A stretch of DNA of 8,153 bases from an uncultured Lachnospiraceae bacterium (GTDB lineage: Bacteria > Bacillota_A > Clostridia > Lachnospirales > Lachnospiraceae), in the NCBI GenBank assembly GCA_902767195.1, contig CACXGS010000288.1, positions 1 through 8,153 of the forward strand. The letters are read 5' to 3'. The notes below the pieces were generated by a model that saw only the letters and a program-made list of their open reading frames with translations, was not told the origin of the DNA and did no database searches. Positions 1 through 6,770 of the stretch are shown in pieces; position 1 is the stretch's first letter, and each line of letters opens with the position of its first letter. A program made the translations under genes and the position numbers.

Positions 1-927
1 GAGGAGCTTGGCCCTGTATACCAGATTCTGATAAACAGACATATCCTCGTAGAATACCGGTTTCTCAACAATAGATCCTGTCAGCTCTCTGACATCATTC
101 AGATCCTTACCCGAGGATTCACAAAGGACGATTCGTCCGGAATTGGGGAAATGGATCCCGAGAAGAGAGCGAAGCAGGGTAGTCTTCCCGGCGCCGTCCG
201 CCCCGATCAGGGCATATACAGCTCCGTAAGGCACATGAAGATAAACATTGCTGTTGGCTTTATTATTCCCGAATTTCTTGGTCAGATCATCCGTCTCAAT
301 GGCAAGGCCTTCCGGTACCGGAGCCATCTCAAGTCTGGCCCGGTCTTCAATGGCCTTTCTGATGGAAAGCCAGGATAAATCCCGACGGTTAACAGCAGCC
401 GGACCTGAAGAAATCCCATCGGAAACAGGAGCGGGCAAGCCGGTATCCTGGGAGGCCGGTATAACAGCACCTTCAACAGGTTCTTCCTGGGCAGTTTCAA
501 TATCTTCCGAAATATCGGTTCCCTCTTCGGGAACTTCTGCCTCTGCAGGGTAAGCTTCTTGTACATTCGAATCAGCCTGAGGATATTCTCTGTCAAAAGC
601 ATCTGCCGGAAGAAAATCTTCCCCGCGGGAAGGAGTATCCGGTTCTTCTTCAATAATCACGGAATTGCTCCTGGCATCCTCCAGGTCACTGCGGACCTCA
701 ATCAGCTCATTTTGCAAATCATCAATTCTGGAAAGAGCAGCGTCCCTTTCCTCTGTCATCTTCTGACTCAGAGAGGCAAGCTGGATCATTTTCTTAAACT
801 CATGAGGATTAAGAAGAATCAGCTCCTGGTCGTCTCTGGTCAGGATGACCGGTTTGCCCTGGGTACATATTGCTGCTATCTCTTCATATTGTGGACTGAG
901 AGAATCCACAGGATATCGTTCTGCCAT
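1..927 (-). CDS. ABC transporter ATPase with N-terminal Phd/YefM-like domain, coiled coil and acidic linker (3' end outside window)
   Basis: An open frame runs 309 codons from ATG at 927 to the window edge without a stop; GGAG lies 10 bases upstream (938-941). Residues about 5-50 resemble a Phd/YefM antitoxin fold (PVDSLSPQYEEIAAICTQGK, then PVILTRDDQELILLNPHEF). Residues about 57-86 form a short coiled coil, with I68, L71, L75, V78 and L82 in heptad spacing. Residues about 91-178 are a low-complexity stretch rich in Glu, Asp and Pro, probably disordered. The ABC domain begins near residue 208 (IETDDLTKKFG), with Walker A GADGAGKT at 242-249. The Q-loop region reads IVEKPVFYEDMSVYQNL, with Glu where most ABC ATPases have Gln, as I recall for BcrA-like bacitracin/lantibiotic-export ATPases. 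Signature motif, Walker B and H-loop would lie beyond base 1. It would power an ABC-2 type exporter whose permease is probably next downstream. The ABC call is firm, the antitoxin-like call moderate, and the substrate unknown. Confidence 0.85.
   Translation of the reverse strand, partial: MAERYPVDSLSPQYEEIAAICTQGKPVILTRDDQELILLNPHEFKKMIQLASLSQKMTEERDAALSRIDDLQNELIEVRSDLEDARSNSVIIEEEPDTPSRGEDFLPADAFDREYPQADSNVQEAYPAEAEVPEEGTDISEDIETAQEEPVEGAVIPASQDTGLPAPVSDGISSGPAAVNRRDLSWLSIRKAIEDRARLEMAPVPEGLAIETDDLTKKFGNNKANSNVYLHVPYGAVYALIGADGAGKTTLLRSLLGIHFPNSGRIVLCESSGKDLNDVRELTGSIVEKPVFYEDMSVYQNLVYRAKLL
763..927 (-). other. Phd/YefM antitoxin-like domain at the N terminus of the ABC ATPase
   Basis: This covers residues 1-55 of the ATPase gene. 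The layout is that of Phd/YefM antitoxins: a short strand and helix (VDSLSPQYEEIAAICTQG), a strand with the 'kPViLTr' core (KPVILTRDD), a second strand (QELILLN) and a helix starting P-H-E-F, where the family often has 's-eeY/F'. In classical antitoxins this fold dimerises and binds DNA, while a separate C-terminal tail neutralises the toxin. Here the tail is replaced by a coiled coil, acidic linker and ABC domain, and no toxin-like ORF is adjacent in the window. Assignment is by motif recognition only; a chance resemblance of a small alpha/beta domain is possible. Confidence 0.55.
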
Positions 928-1027
928 AATCGTGTATCTCCAATCTGAAACAACGGCTGTCCGGCATGCGGCCAGCACTGTCCCTAAAATACTATCTCTA
1001 GTTGGTTCTGCTTTTGCTCTGCCCTTT

Positions 1028-1056
1028 ATTATACTATATCTTGATTGGTAATTCCA
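1028..1056 (-). promoter_or_regulatory. Possible promoter of the fused ABC ATPase gene
   Basis: On the minus strand a perfect TATAAT lies at 1033-1028. With a 17-bp spacer the -35 position is TGGAAT (1056-1051), only 3 of 6 to consensus. It falls directly after the permease stop codon and would give a 5' leader of roughly 95 bases. The strong -10 and the 129-base gap suggest that the third gene can be transcribed on its own. I see no convincing terminator between the permease and this site, so read-through from the upstream pair is also possible. Confidence 0.45.
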
Positions 1057-1788
1057 CTAAAGATTTTTCTTTTTATAGATAAAAACAAAAGAAATTGTGG
1101 AAAAAATCACAAGATAGGCGAGCAGCAACAGGACACCCCGGTAATCCGGCGTCTCTCCGTAAGCAATACTTCGAACCATAGCACTGGTTTGAGACAGAGG
1201 CAGGATGGATACAAAATGACGGAATCCGGAGGGCATCTGGTCCGTGGAGAAAAATGTATTACACAAGAATGACATAGGTGTAATGATGTAGGCGTTGTAC
1301 TTAGGGGCATCGGAATAGCTCTTGGCAAGGAAAGAGAGAACAAGAGCGATTGTAGCAAAGACCGTGCCGTTTAAAAAGAGAATCAGGAAGGACTGGACAT
1401 TGTAGATCAGTCCGGTATTGATAAATCTGGTCAGCATCAGAATGACCAGGGACGCATACATACCTCTGAGAGCTCCTCCGACGATCTGGCCCACGATAAA
1501 CTGCCAGAGAGGGGTGGGGGAGATCATGACCTGATCAAGAGCTTTCTCATAGAGCCGCTGTACGCTCATGTTCTGAGCCACAGCGCTGAAGCTTCCGGTC
1601 ATGGTAGACATGGCTACAATACCCGGGATCAGGTAGTTAAGATAAGGTTCTCCGTGAGAAGTGGTCTGAATTCCCATGCCGAAGATGACCAGATACATAA
1701 GGGGAGAGATCATGGCAGCAAGGGTAATTTTATAAAAATCCCGTTTAAATTCGGTCCATTTTTCCCATAATACAGTAATAATACCCAT
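1057..1788 (-). CDS. ABC-2 type transporter permease
   Basis: This 243-residue integral membrane protein has about six hydrophobic segments, near residues 21-40, 50-71, 98-120, 131-154, 164-183 and 218-237. That is the usual topology and length of ABC-2 (DrrB/NodJ-like) export permeases. The cytoplasmic stretch after helix 2 (YEKALDQVMISPTPLWQFIVG) matches the family's conserved 'E-gtl-qlm-sPt' coupling region, and the region around LPLSQTSAMVRSIAYG matches the conserved end before the last helix. The start is set by AAAGGAG at 1806-1800, 11 bases before ATG. The partner ATPase ends 42 bases upstream on the same strand, so the two almost certainly form one transcript and one exporter. The substrate cannot be read from sequence; drug, peptide or polysaccharide export are all known for the family. 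Confidence 0.9.
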   Translation of the reverse strand: MGIITVLWEKWTEFKRDFYKITLAAMISPLMYLVIFGMGIQTTSHGEPYLNYLIPGIVAMSTMTGSFSAVAQNMSVQRLYEKALDQVMISPTPLWQFIVGQIVGGALRGMYASLVILMLTRFINTGLIYNVQSFLILFLNGTVFATIALVLSFLAKSYSDAPKYNAYIITPMSFLCNTFFSTDQMPSGFRHFVSILPLSQTSAMVRSIAYGETPDYRGVLLLLAYLVIFSTISFVFIYKKKNL

Positions 1789-1830
1789 AAATGAAGTGGC
1801 TCCTTTCCAAGTTGCAAAGTAACAGGATGA

Positions 1831-2673
1831 CTAACGCTTCATCAGACGGCTGCCGATTCGCTCCACAAATACATCCTCCAGGGTAGAGGAGCGCAATGAA
1901 GCATTTTCCGGTGCCTGTGAAAGATAAGCGATGGCGTCAGGACGGTTGGAAAAAAAGGACGACTTGAGTTCGCCGTCAATCATCTCGTCCACAGCATATG
2001 GACCAAGCTCACGAATCAGGTTGACAGGAGTATCAATGGTATCCAGCTTTCCCTTGTTGATCAGGGCAATACGTTCACAGAGATTCTCCGCTTCTTCCAT
2101 GTAGTGGGTGGTAAGGACGATGGTGAGATCGCGGTCGTTGATCTGGCGGAGCAGGGCCCACATCTGACGCCTGGAAAGGGCGTCCATACCTGCTGTAGGT
2201 TCATCCAGGAGCATGATCTCCGGATTTGTCATCAGACCCCGGCAGATCATCAGCTTTCTCTTCATACCTCCCGACAGATGACGGACCACCCGGTTTCGAA
2301 ATCGAAGGAGATCTGCAAATTCAAGAAGTTCCTCTGCCTTCTCCTTTCGGAGTTTCCGGGGCATGTTATAGAGACGGCCCTGGTACTCCATCACTTCATT
2401 GACCGTCATATCCTGTCGCATGGAGTATTCCTGAGTGATCACACTCAGTTTATATTTCTGTTCGGAAGCCTTTCGGGTAAGAGGAGTACCATTGACAATG
2501 ATTTCTCCTTCCGTGGGCAAGAGCACGGTCGACAGCATACTGATGGTAGTTGTTTTTCCCGCGCCGTTTGGGCCCAGCAGACCAAAAAACTCGCCTGTAT
2601 TAATCGTCATATTCAGATTGTCCACTGCAGTAAAATCACCGAACTTTTTGGTAAGATTCCGTAGTTCTATCAT
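1831..2673 (-). CDS. ABC transporter ATP-binding protein (DrrA/NodI-like)
   Basis: This 280-residue cytoplasmic ATPase drives the adjacent ABC-2 permease. All nucleotide-binding motifs are present: Walker A GPNGAGKT (34-41), Q-loop Gln81 (VITQEYSMRQDMTV), signature LSGGMKRK (133-140), Walker B IMLLDE (153-158) with catalytic Glu158, D-loop AGMDALSRR, and switch His190 (LTTHYMEEAE). A C-terminal extension ending in STLEDVFVERIG is typical of the DrrA/CcmA/NodI subgroup of exporters. Its length fits this group, and the enzyme looks complete and active. ATG at 2673 follows AAAGGA by 6 bases. It is first in a minus-strand unit with the permease. The exported compound is not determinable here. Confidence 0.95.
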   Translation of the reverse strand: MIELRNLTKKFGDFTAVDNLNMTINTGEFFGLLGPNGAGKTTTISMLSTVLLPTEGEIIVNGTPLTRKASEQKYKLSVITQEYSMRQDMTVNEVMEYQGRLYNMPRKLRKEKAEELLEFADLLRFRNRVVRHLSGGMKRKLMICRGLMTNPEIMLLDEPTAGMDALSRRQMWALLRQINDRDLTIVLTTHYMEEAENLCERIALINKGKLDTIDTPVNLIRELGPYAVDEMIDGELKSSFFSNRPDAIAYLSQAPENASLRSSTLEDVFVERIGSRLMKR

Positions 2674-2698
2674 AAGTTATCCTTTCAGGTAGTATTTA

Positions 2699-2726
2699 AA
2701 TATATAATATGGTTGGAAAATGTCGA
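2699..2726 (-). promoter_or_regulatory. Predicted promoter of the ABC export operon
   Basis: On the minus strand, -35 TCGACA (2726-2721, 5 of 6) and -10 TATATT (2704-2699, 5 of 6) are separated by 16 bp. Transcription would start near 2692, giving a leader of under 20 bases before the ribosome site and ATG at 2673. The AT-rich stretch upstream (2727-2800) could act as an UP element. Confidence 0.5.
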
Positions 2727-2814
2727 TAAAACACCAATAATAATACTATAAATGCTTTACTTTTATTTCACAAGAAGTTTTTTTACAAATTTTCTTTCTG
2801 AATTGGAAAATCTG

Positions 2815-2823
2815 TGATAGAAT
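2815..2823 (+). promoter_or_regulatory. Possible extended -10 promoter for the surface protein gene
   Basis: TGATAGAAT is a TGn-extended -10 box (TAGAAT, 5 of 6) on the plus strand, about 70 bases before the first possible start codon. No good -35 lies 16-18 bp upstream, so it would depend on the extended -10. Confidence 0.35.
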
Positions 2824-2893
2824 ATCAGCGTCTTAAAAGGGACAAGTGCTGAAAATATATAATTTGAGAAAACATTTTGGTTAATTTAAGGAC

Positions 2894-4039
2894 ATGAAAA
2901 AGGAAAACAGAAGAATGAAGCAAAAAAATCTGCATAAAATTATGACTCTTTTTCTGACGGCGATCCTGCTGTTGGGTTCCGGCCTGCAGGTCCTGGCAGA
3001 TGAAAAGCACAGCGGTGTTGCCTCGGAGAAAGATATGGCTGCTCCCAGAGAAGTGGTTTCCTATGGCATGCTTCCCATTTACGGAAGGGATGTAGTGGAC
3101 GGAAGCTATGACATCCAGGTAGACAGCAGCTCTAACTTTTTTCATATCAGCAAGGCAAAACTGACGGCGAAGAGAGGAGAACTGACGGCCGTCCTTCAAA
3201 TGAATACGACCAGTTATGAGTTTGTCTATCCGGGAAGCCGACAGGATGCGGCAGCAGCTCCTCTTAGTGACTATATCCGGCTCGATAAGAATTCCGGAGG
3301 CGGAGTGTCCTTTCATTACAAAGTAGAGGCATTGGACAAAGGCCTTCCCTGCGCGGCCTACAGTAAGAAGAAACACATGTGGTATGACAGAACCATCCTA
3401 TTCCAGGCAGGATCCCTGCCCAAAGAAGCTCTGAAAGTGGAAGTGCCTGATTACCACCGCATCGAGTGGGCCATGCAGGAACTGGATAAAAAACAGAAAG
3501 AAGAGGGGAAGACCGACGAAAGCGGAGACAGCAGCGTATCCTCCCAGCCTGTAGAAGAAGAAGGAGTGGGAGAGGCTTATGAGACGACCGGCCCCATGGA
3601 GATCGAGATGAAAGACGGAGAGTATTCCATCGAGGTCAACATGACCGGAGGAAGCGGAAGAGCCAGCATCTCCTCGCCGACCCTCTTTATCGTTAAAAAC
3701 GGAGAGGCTTATGCCAGACTTCTCTGGTCCAGCACCTACTACGATTACATGATTGTGGGAGGGAAAAAATATAAGAACGAGACAAAGGATGGGGGGAATT
3801 CCACCTTCACTATCCCCATATCCCAGATGGACATTCCCATTCCGGTCATCGCAGATACGACGGCCATGGGAGATCCGGTGGAGATCGAGTACAAACTGAC
3901 CTTCTATAAGGACACCATCGGTGAGAAGGGGCTGATTCCACAGGAAGCAGCCAAGAAGGTGCTTATGATCGCCGCGGTGGTGATCATAGTGGGGGCTATC
4001 CTTAATCATCTTGTAAAGACTCGCCGAAAAGGAAGATAA
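2894..4039 (+). CDS. Exported membrane-anchored protein with two NEAT-like / iron-transport-associated-like domains
   Basis: Residues are numbered from the ATG at 2894. A signal peptide (hydrophobic core 17-32) probably ends at VLA/DEK (35/36). Domain 1 is about 54-185 and domain 2 about 236-340. Both begin with a D-G-x-Y-x-I-x-V strand, continue with 'isspt-L-vk-GE--A-l-w' strands and carry a Tyr-rich motif (TSYEFVYPGS; STYYDYMIVGG). Domain 1 ends with AAYSKKKHMWYDRTILF, and domain 2 with VIADTTAMGDPVEIEYKLTF. Between them is a charged linker rich in Lys, Glu and Ser (about 196-232). A helix at about 355-372 followed by KTRRKGR anchors the C terminus in the membrane; there is no LPXTG. By recall, such domains occur in clostridial surface proteins linked to haem/iron uptake, so ligand binding at the cell surface is likely but unproven. 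The ATG at 2915 (MKQKNLHK) is a credible alternative start: AAGGA sits 10 bases before it, but only 1 base before 2894. Confidence 0.8.
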   Translation: MKKENRRMKQKNLHKIMTLFLTAILLLGSGLQVLADEKHSGVASEKDMAAPREVVSYGMLPIYGRDVVDGSYDIQVDSSSNFFHISKAKLTAKRGELTAVLQMNTTSYEFVYPGSRQDAAAAPLSDYIRLDKNSGGGVSFHYKVEALDKGLPCAAYSKKKHMWYDRTILFQAGSLPKEALKVEVPDYHRIEWAMQELDKKQKEEGKTDESGDSSVSSQPVEEEGVGEAYETTGPMEIEMKDGEYSIEVNMTGGSGRASISSPTLFIVKNGEAYARLLWSSTYYDYMIVGGKKYKNETKDGGNSTFTIPISQMDIPIPVIADTTAMGDPVEIEYKLTFYKDTIGEKGLIPQEAAKKVLMIAAVVIIVGAILNHLVKTRRKGR

Positions 4040-4076
4040 AAAAACCGGTTTGCAGCACTTTGCAAACCGGTTTTTT
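4039..4076. terminator. Bidirectional Rho-independent terminator
   Basis: The arms aaaaaaccggtttgc (4039-4053) and gcaaaccggtttttt (4062-4076) pair perfectly over 15 bp around an 8-base loop. T runs appear at the 3' end on both strands, so it can end transcription of the rightward surface-protein gene and the leftward phosphorylase gene (stop at 4097-4099). The left arm starts on the last base of the surface-protein stop codon. Confidence 0.93.
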
Positions 4077-4096
4077 AAATAGGAGGATGGCTGGCT

Positions 4097-6532
4097 TTAG
4101 CCCATCACTACAGTGACATTCTGTTCTTTTATATTTGGGTCGTAAGGAATCACATACCCTTCAATCTCTTTTCCATCCACGCTCATGGAGGCAACACCCT
4201 TCTGTACACCGGCACTGTTGTCTATGGTGATATGGTAGATTACACCCCGGTAAATCCGGGTCGCCGTAAAGCCTTTCATACTGTCAGGTATGCAGGGATT
4301 GACAGCCAGCCCGTCCAGAGTAGGCCGGATGCCCAGGATATACTGGGACATGGCGGTGAAAGTCCATGCCGCAGTACCTGTCAGCCAGCTGTTCTTTCCT
4401 TCGCCGTGAGTCGGAGCATCTCTTCCGGCTACCATCTGACAGTAGGCGTAGGGCTCGGTCCGATGGATCTCACTGATTTCTTCCAGGTAGACCGGACAGG
4501 TCTTCTTAAATACGCTGAATGCCCGGTTTCCATGGCCCATGACCGTCTCTGCACAGGCGATCCAGGGATTGTTATGGCAGAAGATGCCGGCATTTTCCTT
4601 GTATCCGGGAGGATAGGAGGAAATCTCACCGAGCTCCAGATGATATCTGGTGTAGGCCGGCTGGTTGAGTACAATACCGAATTCCGTCTCCAGTCGTTCT
4701 TCCACGCTGTTCAATGCTTTTTGGGCCTGGCCGGTTTCAACACCGATGCCCGCCATGACACACATGCCCTGTGGCTCGATGAAGATCTGGCCTTCTTCGC
4801 AGACGTGGCTTCCGACCGGATTGGAAAATGCGTCGTAAGCCCGGACAAACCATTCGCCGTCCCATCCTGCGTCAAGGACAGCCTTCTCCATGTCAGCCAC
4901 TTCTTTTTCCACATCGTCTGCCTCATCATTCAAGCCGATATGACGGCAGATTTCTGCATACTCTTTTCCATATTTGACAAACATTCCCGCAATAAATACA
5001 CTCTCTGCCACAGGTCCTTCGCTGGGGCCGGTAATCTGGAAACTCTCCCCCGGTTCTTCAGAGAAGCAATTCAGATTCAGGCAGTCATTCCAGTCGGCAC
5101 GGCCGATCAGAGGAAGACTGTGAGGGCCTTTATGAGTGCAGGTGTATCGGAAGCTTCTTCTCAGATGTTCCATGAGTGGCTGAGCAATACTGGCATCGTT
5201 GTCAAAAGCACAGGGCTCCTCTAAGATGGAGAAGTCTCCGGTCTCCCTCAGATAGGCGGCGGTGCCTGCGATCAGCCAGAGCGGGTCATCGTTAAAGCCG
5301 CTGCCTACTTCCATGTTGCCCCGTTTGGTCAGAGGCTGGTACTGATGGTAGGTGCTGCCGTCTTCAAACTGGGTGTTGGCAATGTCAATGATCCTTTCTC
5401 TGGCTCTCTCAGGAATGAGATGGACAAATCCCAGAAGATCCTGACAGGAATCACGGAATCCCATGCCGCGGCCCATTCCACTCTCATAATAGCTGGCGGA
5501 CCGGCTCATATTGAAGGTGACCATACACTGGTACTGGTTCCAGACGTTGACGATCCGGTTCAGCTTCTCATCACTGCTCTCAATATGATAATTACTGAGA
5601 AGCTTATCCCAGTAGTCTTTGAGTTCATCCATAGCCTGATCGAACTGGGCATCAGTCTCATATTTGGCCAGAAGACGGTTTGCCGGCTCCTTGTTGATGA
5701 TACCGGGGGCCTCAAACTTCCGGTCAACAGGATTCTCACAATATCCCAGTACAAAGATATAAGTCTTGCTCTGACCCGGCTTAAGGGATACTTTCAGGTG
5801 ATGGCTGCCGATGGGAGCCCAGCCGTGTGCTTCGCTGTTATGGCTTTCCCCTGCAAAGACTGCCTGGGGGTTATGGGGGCCGTTGTAGAGTCCCACAAAG
5901 TCATCCCTGCTGGTATCAAACCCACAGATATCGCTGTTTACAGAAAAGACGGCATAGTGTCTGCGGCGCTCCCTGTACTCGGTCTTATGGTAAATTCTGC
6001 TGCCGATGATCTCCACCTCTCCGGTCGAGAAATTTCGCTGAAAATTCGTTGAATCGTCCATGGCATTCCAGAGACAGAATTCAACGTAGCTGAACAGATC
6101 GATGTTTTTATCCCTCTGGGACTCATTGGTCAGGGTGATTCTGGTGCACTCACAAGTGTCGCCGGTGGGAACCAGAACTTCCTGTTTGGCGCGAAGTCCC
6201 TTTTTGCTGCTTTCCAGAATGCTGTATCCGAGTCCGTGCCGGCAGCTGTAAGAATCCAGTTCCGTCTGAACCGGCTGCCATCCGGGATTCCACACGGTAT
6301 CGCCGTCCTTAATGTAATAGTAATGTCCGTTGCAATCCATGGGACTGTTGTTATAACGGTAGCGCGTGATACGCATCAGCTTGGCATCTTTATAGAAACA
6401 ATAACCGCCGCCGGTATTGGAGATCAGGCGGAAAAAGTCCTGAGAGCCCAGATAGTTGATCCATGGAAGGGGTGTCTTCGGGGTGGTGATCACATATTCC
6501 CGATGTAGATCATCAAAATGACCATACTGCAT
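4097..6532 (-). CDS. Cellobiose phosphorylase (GH94)
   Basis: This 811-residue cytoplasmic enzyme splits cellobiose with phosphate into alpha-D-glucose 1-phosphate and glucose (EC 2.4.1.20), saving ATP compared with hydrolysis. Length and sequence follow clostridial cellobiose phosphorylases throughout. The N-terminal beta-sandwich (about 1-300) includes [29 protein letters not shown], and [20 protein letters not shown]. The catalytic (alpha/alpha)6 barrel includes [20 protein letters not shown] (350-369) and [12 protein letters not shown] (477-488). By alignment with the Cellvibrio gilvus enzyme (Trp488, Asp490), the general acid is Asp483, with Trp481 in the sugar site. The C-terminal part contains [19 protein letters not shown] and the [14 protein letters not shown] stretch. 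ATG at 6532 follows GTGAGGG (6546-6540) by 7 bases. It is transcribed away from the LacI gene under a shared operator pair. Related GH94 specificities (cellodextrin, laminaribiose) cannot be fully excluded, but the match to cellobiose enzymes is strong. Confidence 0.93.
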   Translation of the reverse strand: MQYGHFDDLHREYVITTPKTPLPWINYLGSQDFFRLISNTGGGYCFYKDAKLMRITRYRYNNSPMDCNGHYYYIKDGDTVWNPGWQPVQTELDSYSCRHGLGYSILESSKKGLRAKQEVLVPTGDTCECTRITLTNESQRDKNIDLFSYVEFCLWNAMDDSTNFQRNFSTGEVEIIGSRIYHKTEYRERRRHYAVFSVNSDICGFDTSRDDFVGLYNGPHNPQAVFAGESHNSEAHGWAPIGSHHLKVSLKPGQSKTYIFVLGYCENPVDRKFEAPGIINKEPANRLLAKYETDAQFDQAMDELKDYWDKLLSNYHIESSDEKLNRIVNVWNQYQCMVTFNMSRSASYYESGMGRGMGFRDSCQDLLGFVHLIPERARERIIDIANTQFEDGSTYHQYQPLTKRGNMEVGSGFNDDPLWLIAGTAAYLRETGDFSILEEPCAFDNDASIAQPLMEHLRRSFRYTCTHKGPHSLPLIGRADWNDCLNLNCFSEEPGESFQITGPSEGPVAESVFIAGMFVKYGKEYAEICRHIGLNDEADDVEKEVADMEKAVLDAGWDGEWFVRAYDAFSNPVGSHVCEEGQIFIEPQGMCVMAGIGVETGQAQKALNSVEERLETEFGIVLNQPAYTRYHLELGEISSYPPGYKENAGIFCHNNPWIACAETVMGHGNRAFSVFKKTCPVYLEEISEIHRTEPYAYCQMVAGRDAPTHGEGKNSWLTGTAAWTFTAMSQYILGIRPTLDGLAVNPCIPDSMKGFTATRIYRGVIYHITIDNSAGVQKGVASMSVDGKEIEGYVIPYDPNIKEQNVTVVMG

Positions 6533-6550
6533 AACAAAACCCTCACTTTC

Positions 6551-6569
6551 TTACGAATACGTTTTCGAT
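6551..6569 (-). promoter_or_regulatory. LacI-family operator O1, phosphorylase side
   Basis: The plus strand carries ttacgaatacgttttcgat, an imperfect palindrome centred on CpG (6560/6561). Its first 17 bases are the exact reverse complement of 6721-6737 at the other end of the spacer. A central CpG with flanking pyrimidine/purine symmetry is typical of LacI/PurR-type sites. It sits about 11 bases past the predicted -10 of the phosphorylase promoter, over the start of the transcript, a position suited to repression. Confidence 0.8.
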
Positions 6570-6580
6570 AGTTTGGATTA

Positions 6581-6610
6581 ATTATAGATTAATCTTCGGT
6601 ATTATGTAAA
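6581..6610 (-). promoter_or_regulatory. Predicted promoter of the cellobiose phosphorylase gene
   Basis: On the minus strand, -10 TATAAT (6586-6581, perfect) is preceded by -35 TTTACA (6610-6605, 5 of 6) with an 18-bp spacer. The start would fall near 6574, about 40 bases before the ATG. A perfect TTGACA also lies at 6624-6619, but its best partner TAATAC is only 14 bp away, so it is less likely to be used. Confidence 0.65.
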
Positions 6611-6684
6611 TAAAAATGTGTCAAAAAAAGCAAATTTATAAATATTGCACAAATAAATGCTAAAAAAACTGTTAAAATAGATTG

Positions 6685-6713
6685 TTGACTAACTGGTTTA
6701 CAGGATTTATACT
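6685..6713 (+). promoter_or_regulatory. Predicted promoter of the LacI-family gene
   Basis: -35 TTGACT (6685-6690, 5 of 6) and -10 TATACT (6708-6713, 5 of 6) are separated by an ideal 17 bp. Transcription would begin near 6720, inside operator O2, so the regulator is expected to repress its own gene and any genes co-transcribed behind it. Confidence 0.75.
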
Positions 6714-6718
6714 AAAGC

Positions 6719-6736
6719 TACGAAAACGTATTCGTA
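6719..6736 (+). promoter_or_regulatory. LacI-family operator O2, regulator side
   Basis: The sequence tacgaaaacgtattcgta is palindromic at 16 of 18 positions about a central CpG (6727/6728); only positions 7 and 12 break symmetry. It overlaps the predicted start of the LacI transcript. It is the better palindrome of the two copies, so probably the stronger site. An extra half-site, TACGAA, follows at 6752-6757. Confidence 0.85.
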
Positions 6737-6770
6737 ACGGTTGCGGGAGCATACGAAAGGAGGTATCCTG

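Larger units (their letters stand above)
2674..2893. other. Divergent AT-rich intergenic region
   Basis: This 220-base spacer separates the leftward ABC operon from the rightward surface-protein gene. It holds the predicted leftward promoter (2699-2726) and a possible rightward extended -10 (2815-2823). Otherwise it is AT-rich with homopolymer runs, such as the T run near 2779-2783. I see no palindromic operator, RNA gene or riboswitch in it. Confidence 0.7.
6533..6770. promoter_or_regulatory. Divergent control region of the cellobiose locus
   Basis: The 238-base spacer between the phosphorylase and LacI genes holds two oppositely directed promoters and two inverted copies of a LacI-type operator, one at each end. 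The AT-rich centre (6610-6680) has A and T tracts that could bend DNA or act as UP elements. The symmetry (promoter then operator, mirrored) points to joint repression of both genes by the LacI-family protein encoded here. Confidence 0.85.

Noticed and set aside
282..653. Minus-strand 123-codon frame and plus-strand 559-948 frame over the fused ATPase
   Set aside because: They are out of frame with the 309-codon ATPase reading, which alone gives Walker A and other recognisable motifs.
763..1056. A free-standing toxin-antitoxin pair
   Set aside because: The antitoxin-like stretch continues in frame into the ABC domain, and there is no small toxin-like ORF beside it in the window.
2104..2692. 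Plus-strand open frames opposite the DrrA-like ATPase
   Set aside because: They are shadows of an intact ABC ATPase with every catalytic motif, and the predicted peptides are Cys/His-rich nonsense without domain signals.
2825..4009. Minus-strand open frames (2825-3376, 3398-4009) opposite the surface-protein gene
   Set aside because: The plus-strand gene has a signal peptide, repeated domains, a membrane anchor and a terminator placed at its stop; the opposite frames have none of these.
4232..6508. Long plus-strand open frames (4232-5224, 5345-6052, 6236-6508) inside the phosphorylase gene
   Set aside because: They are antisense to a full-length, strongly recognisable GH94 gene; their translations show no family motifs and their starts lack ribosome sites.
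6719..6736. CcpA catabolite-repression (cre) site
   Set aside because: The core GAAAACGTATTC resembles cre, but the outer bases (C and G instead of T and A) do not fit TGWNANCGNTNWCA. The exact inverted copy at the other end of the spacer fits the local LacI-family protein better. Cross-binding by CcpA is not excluded.
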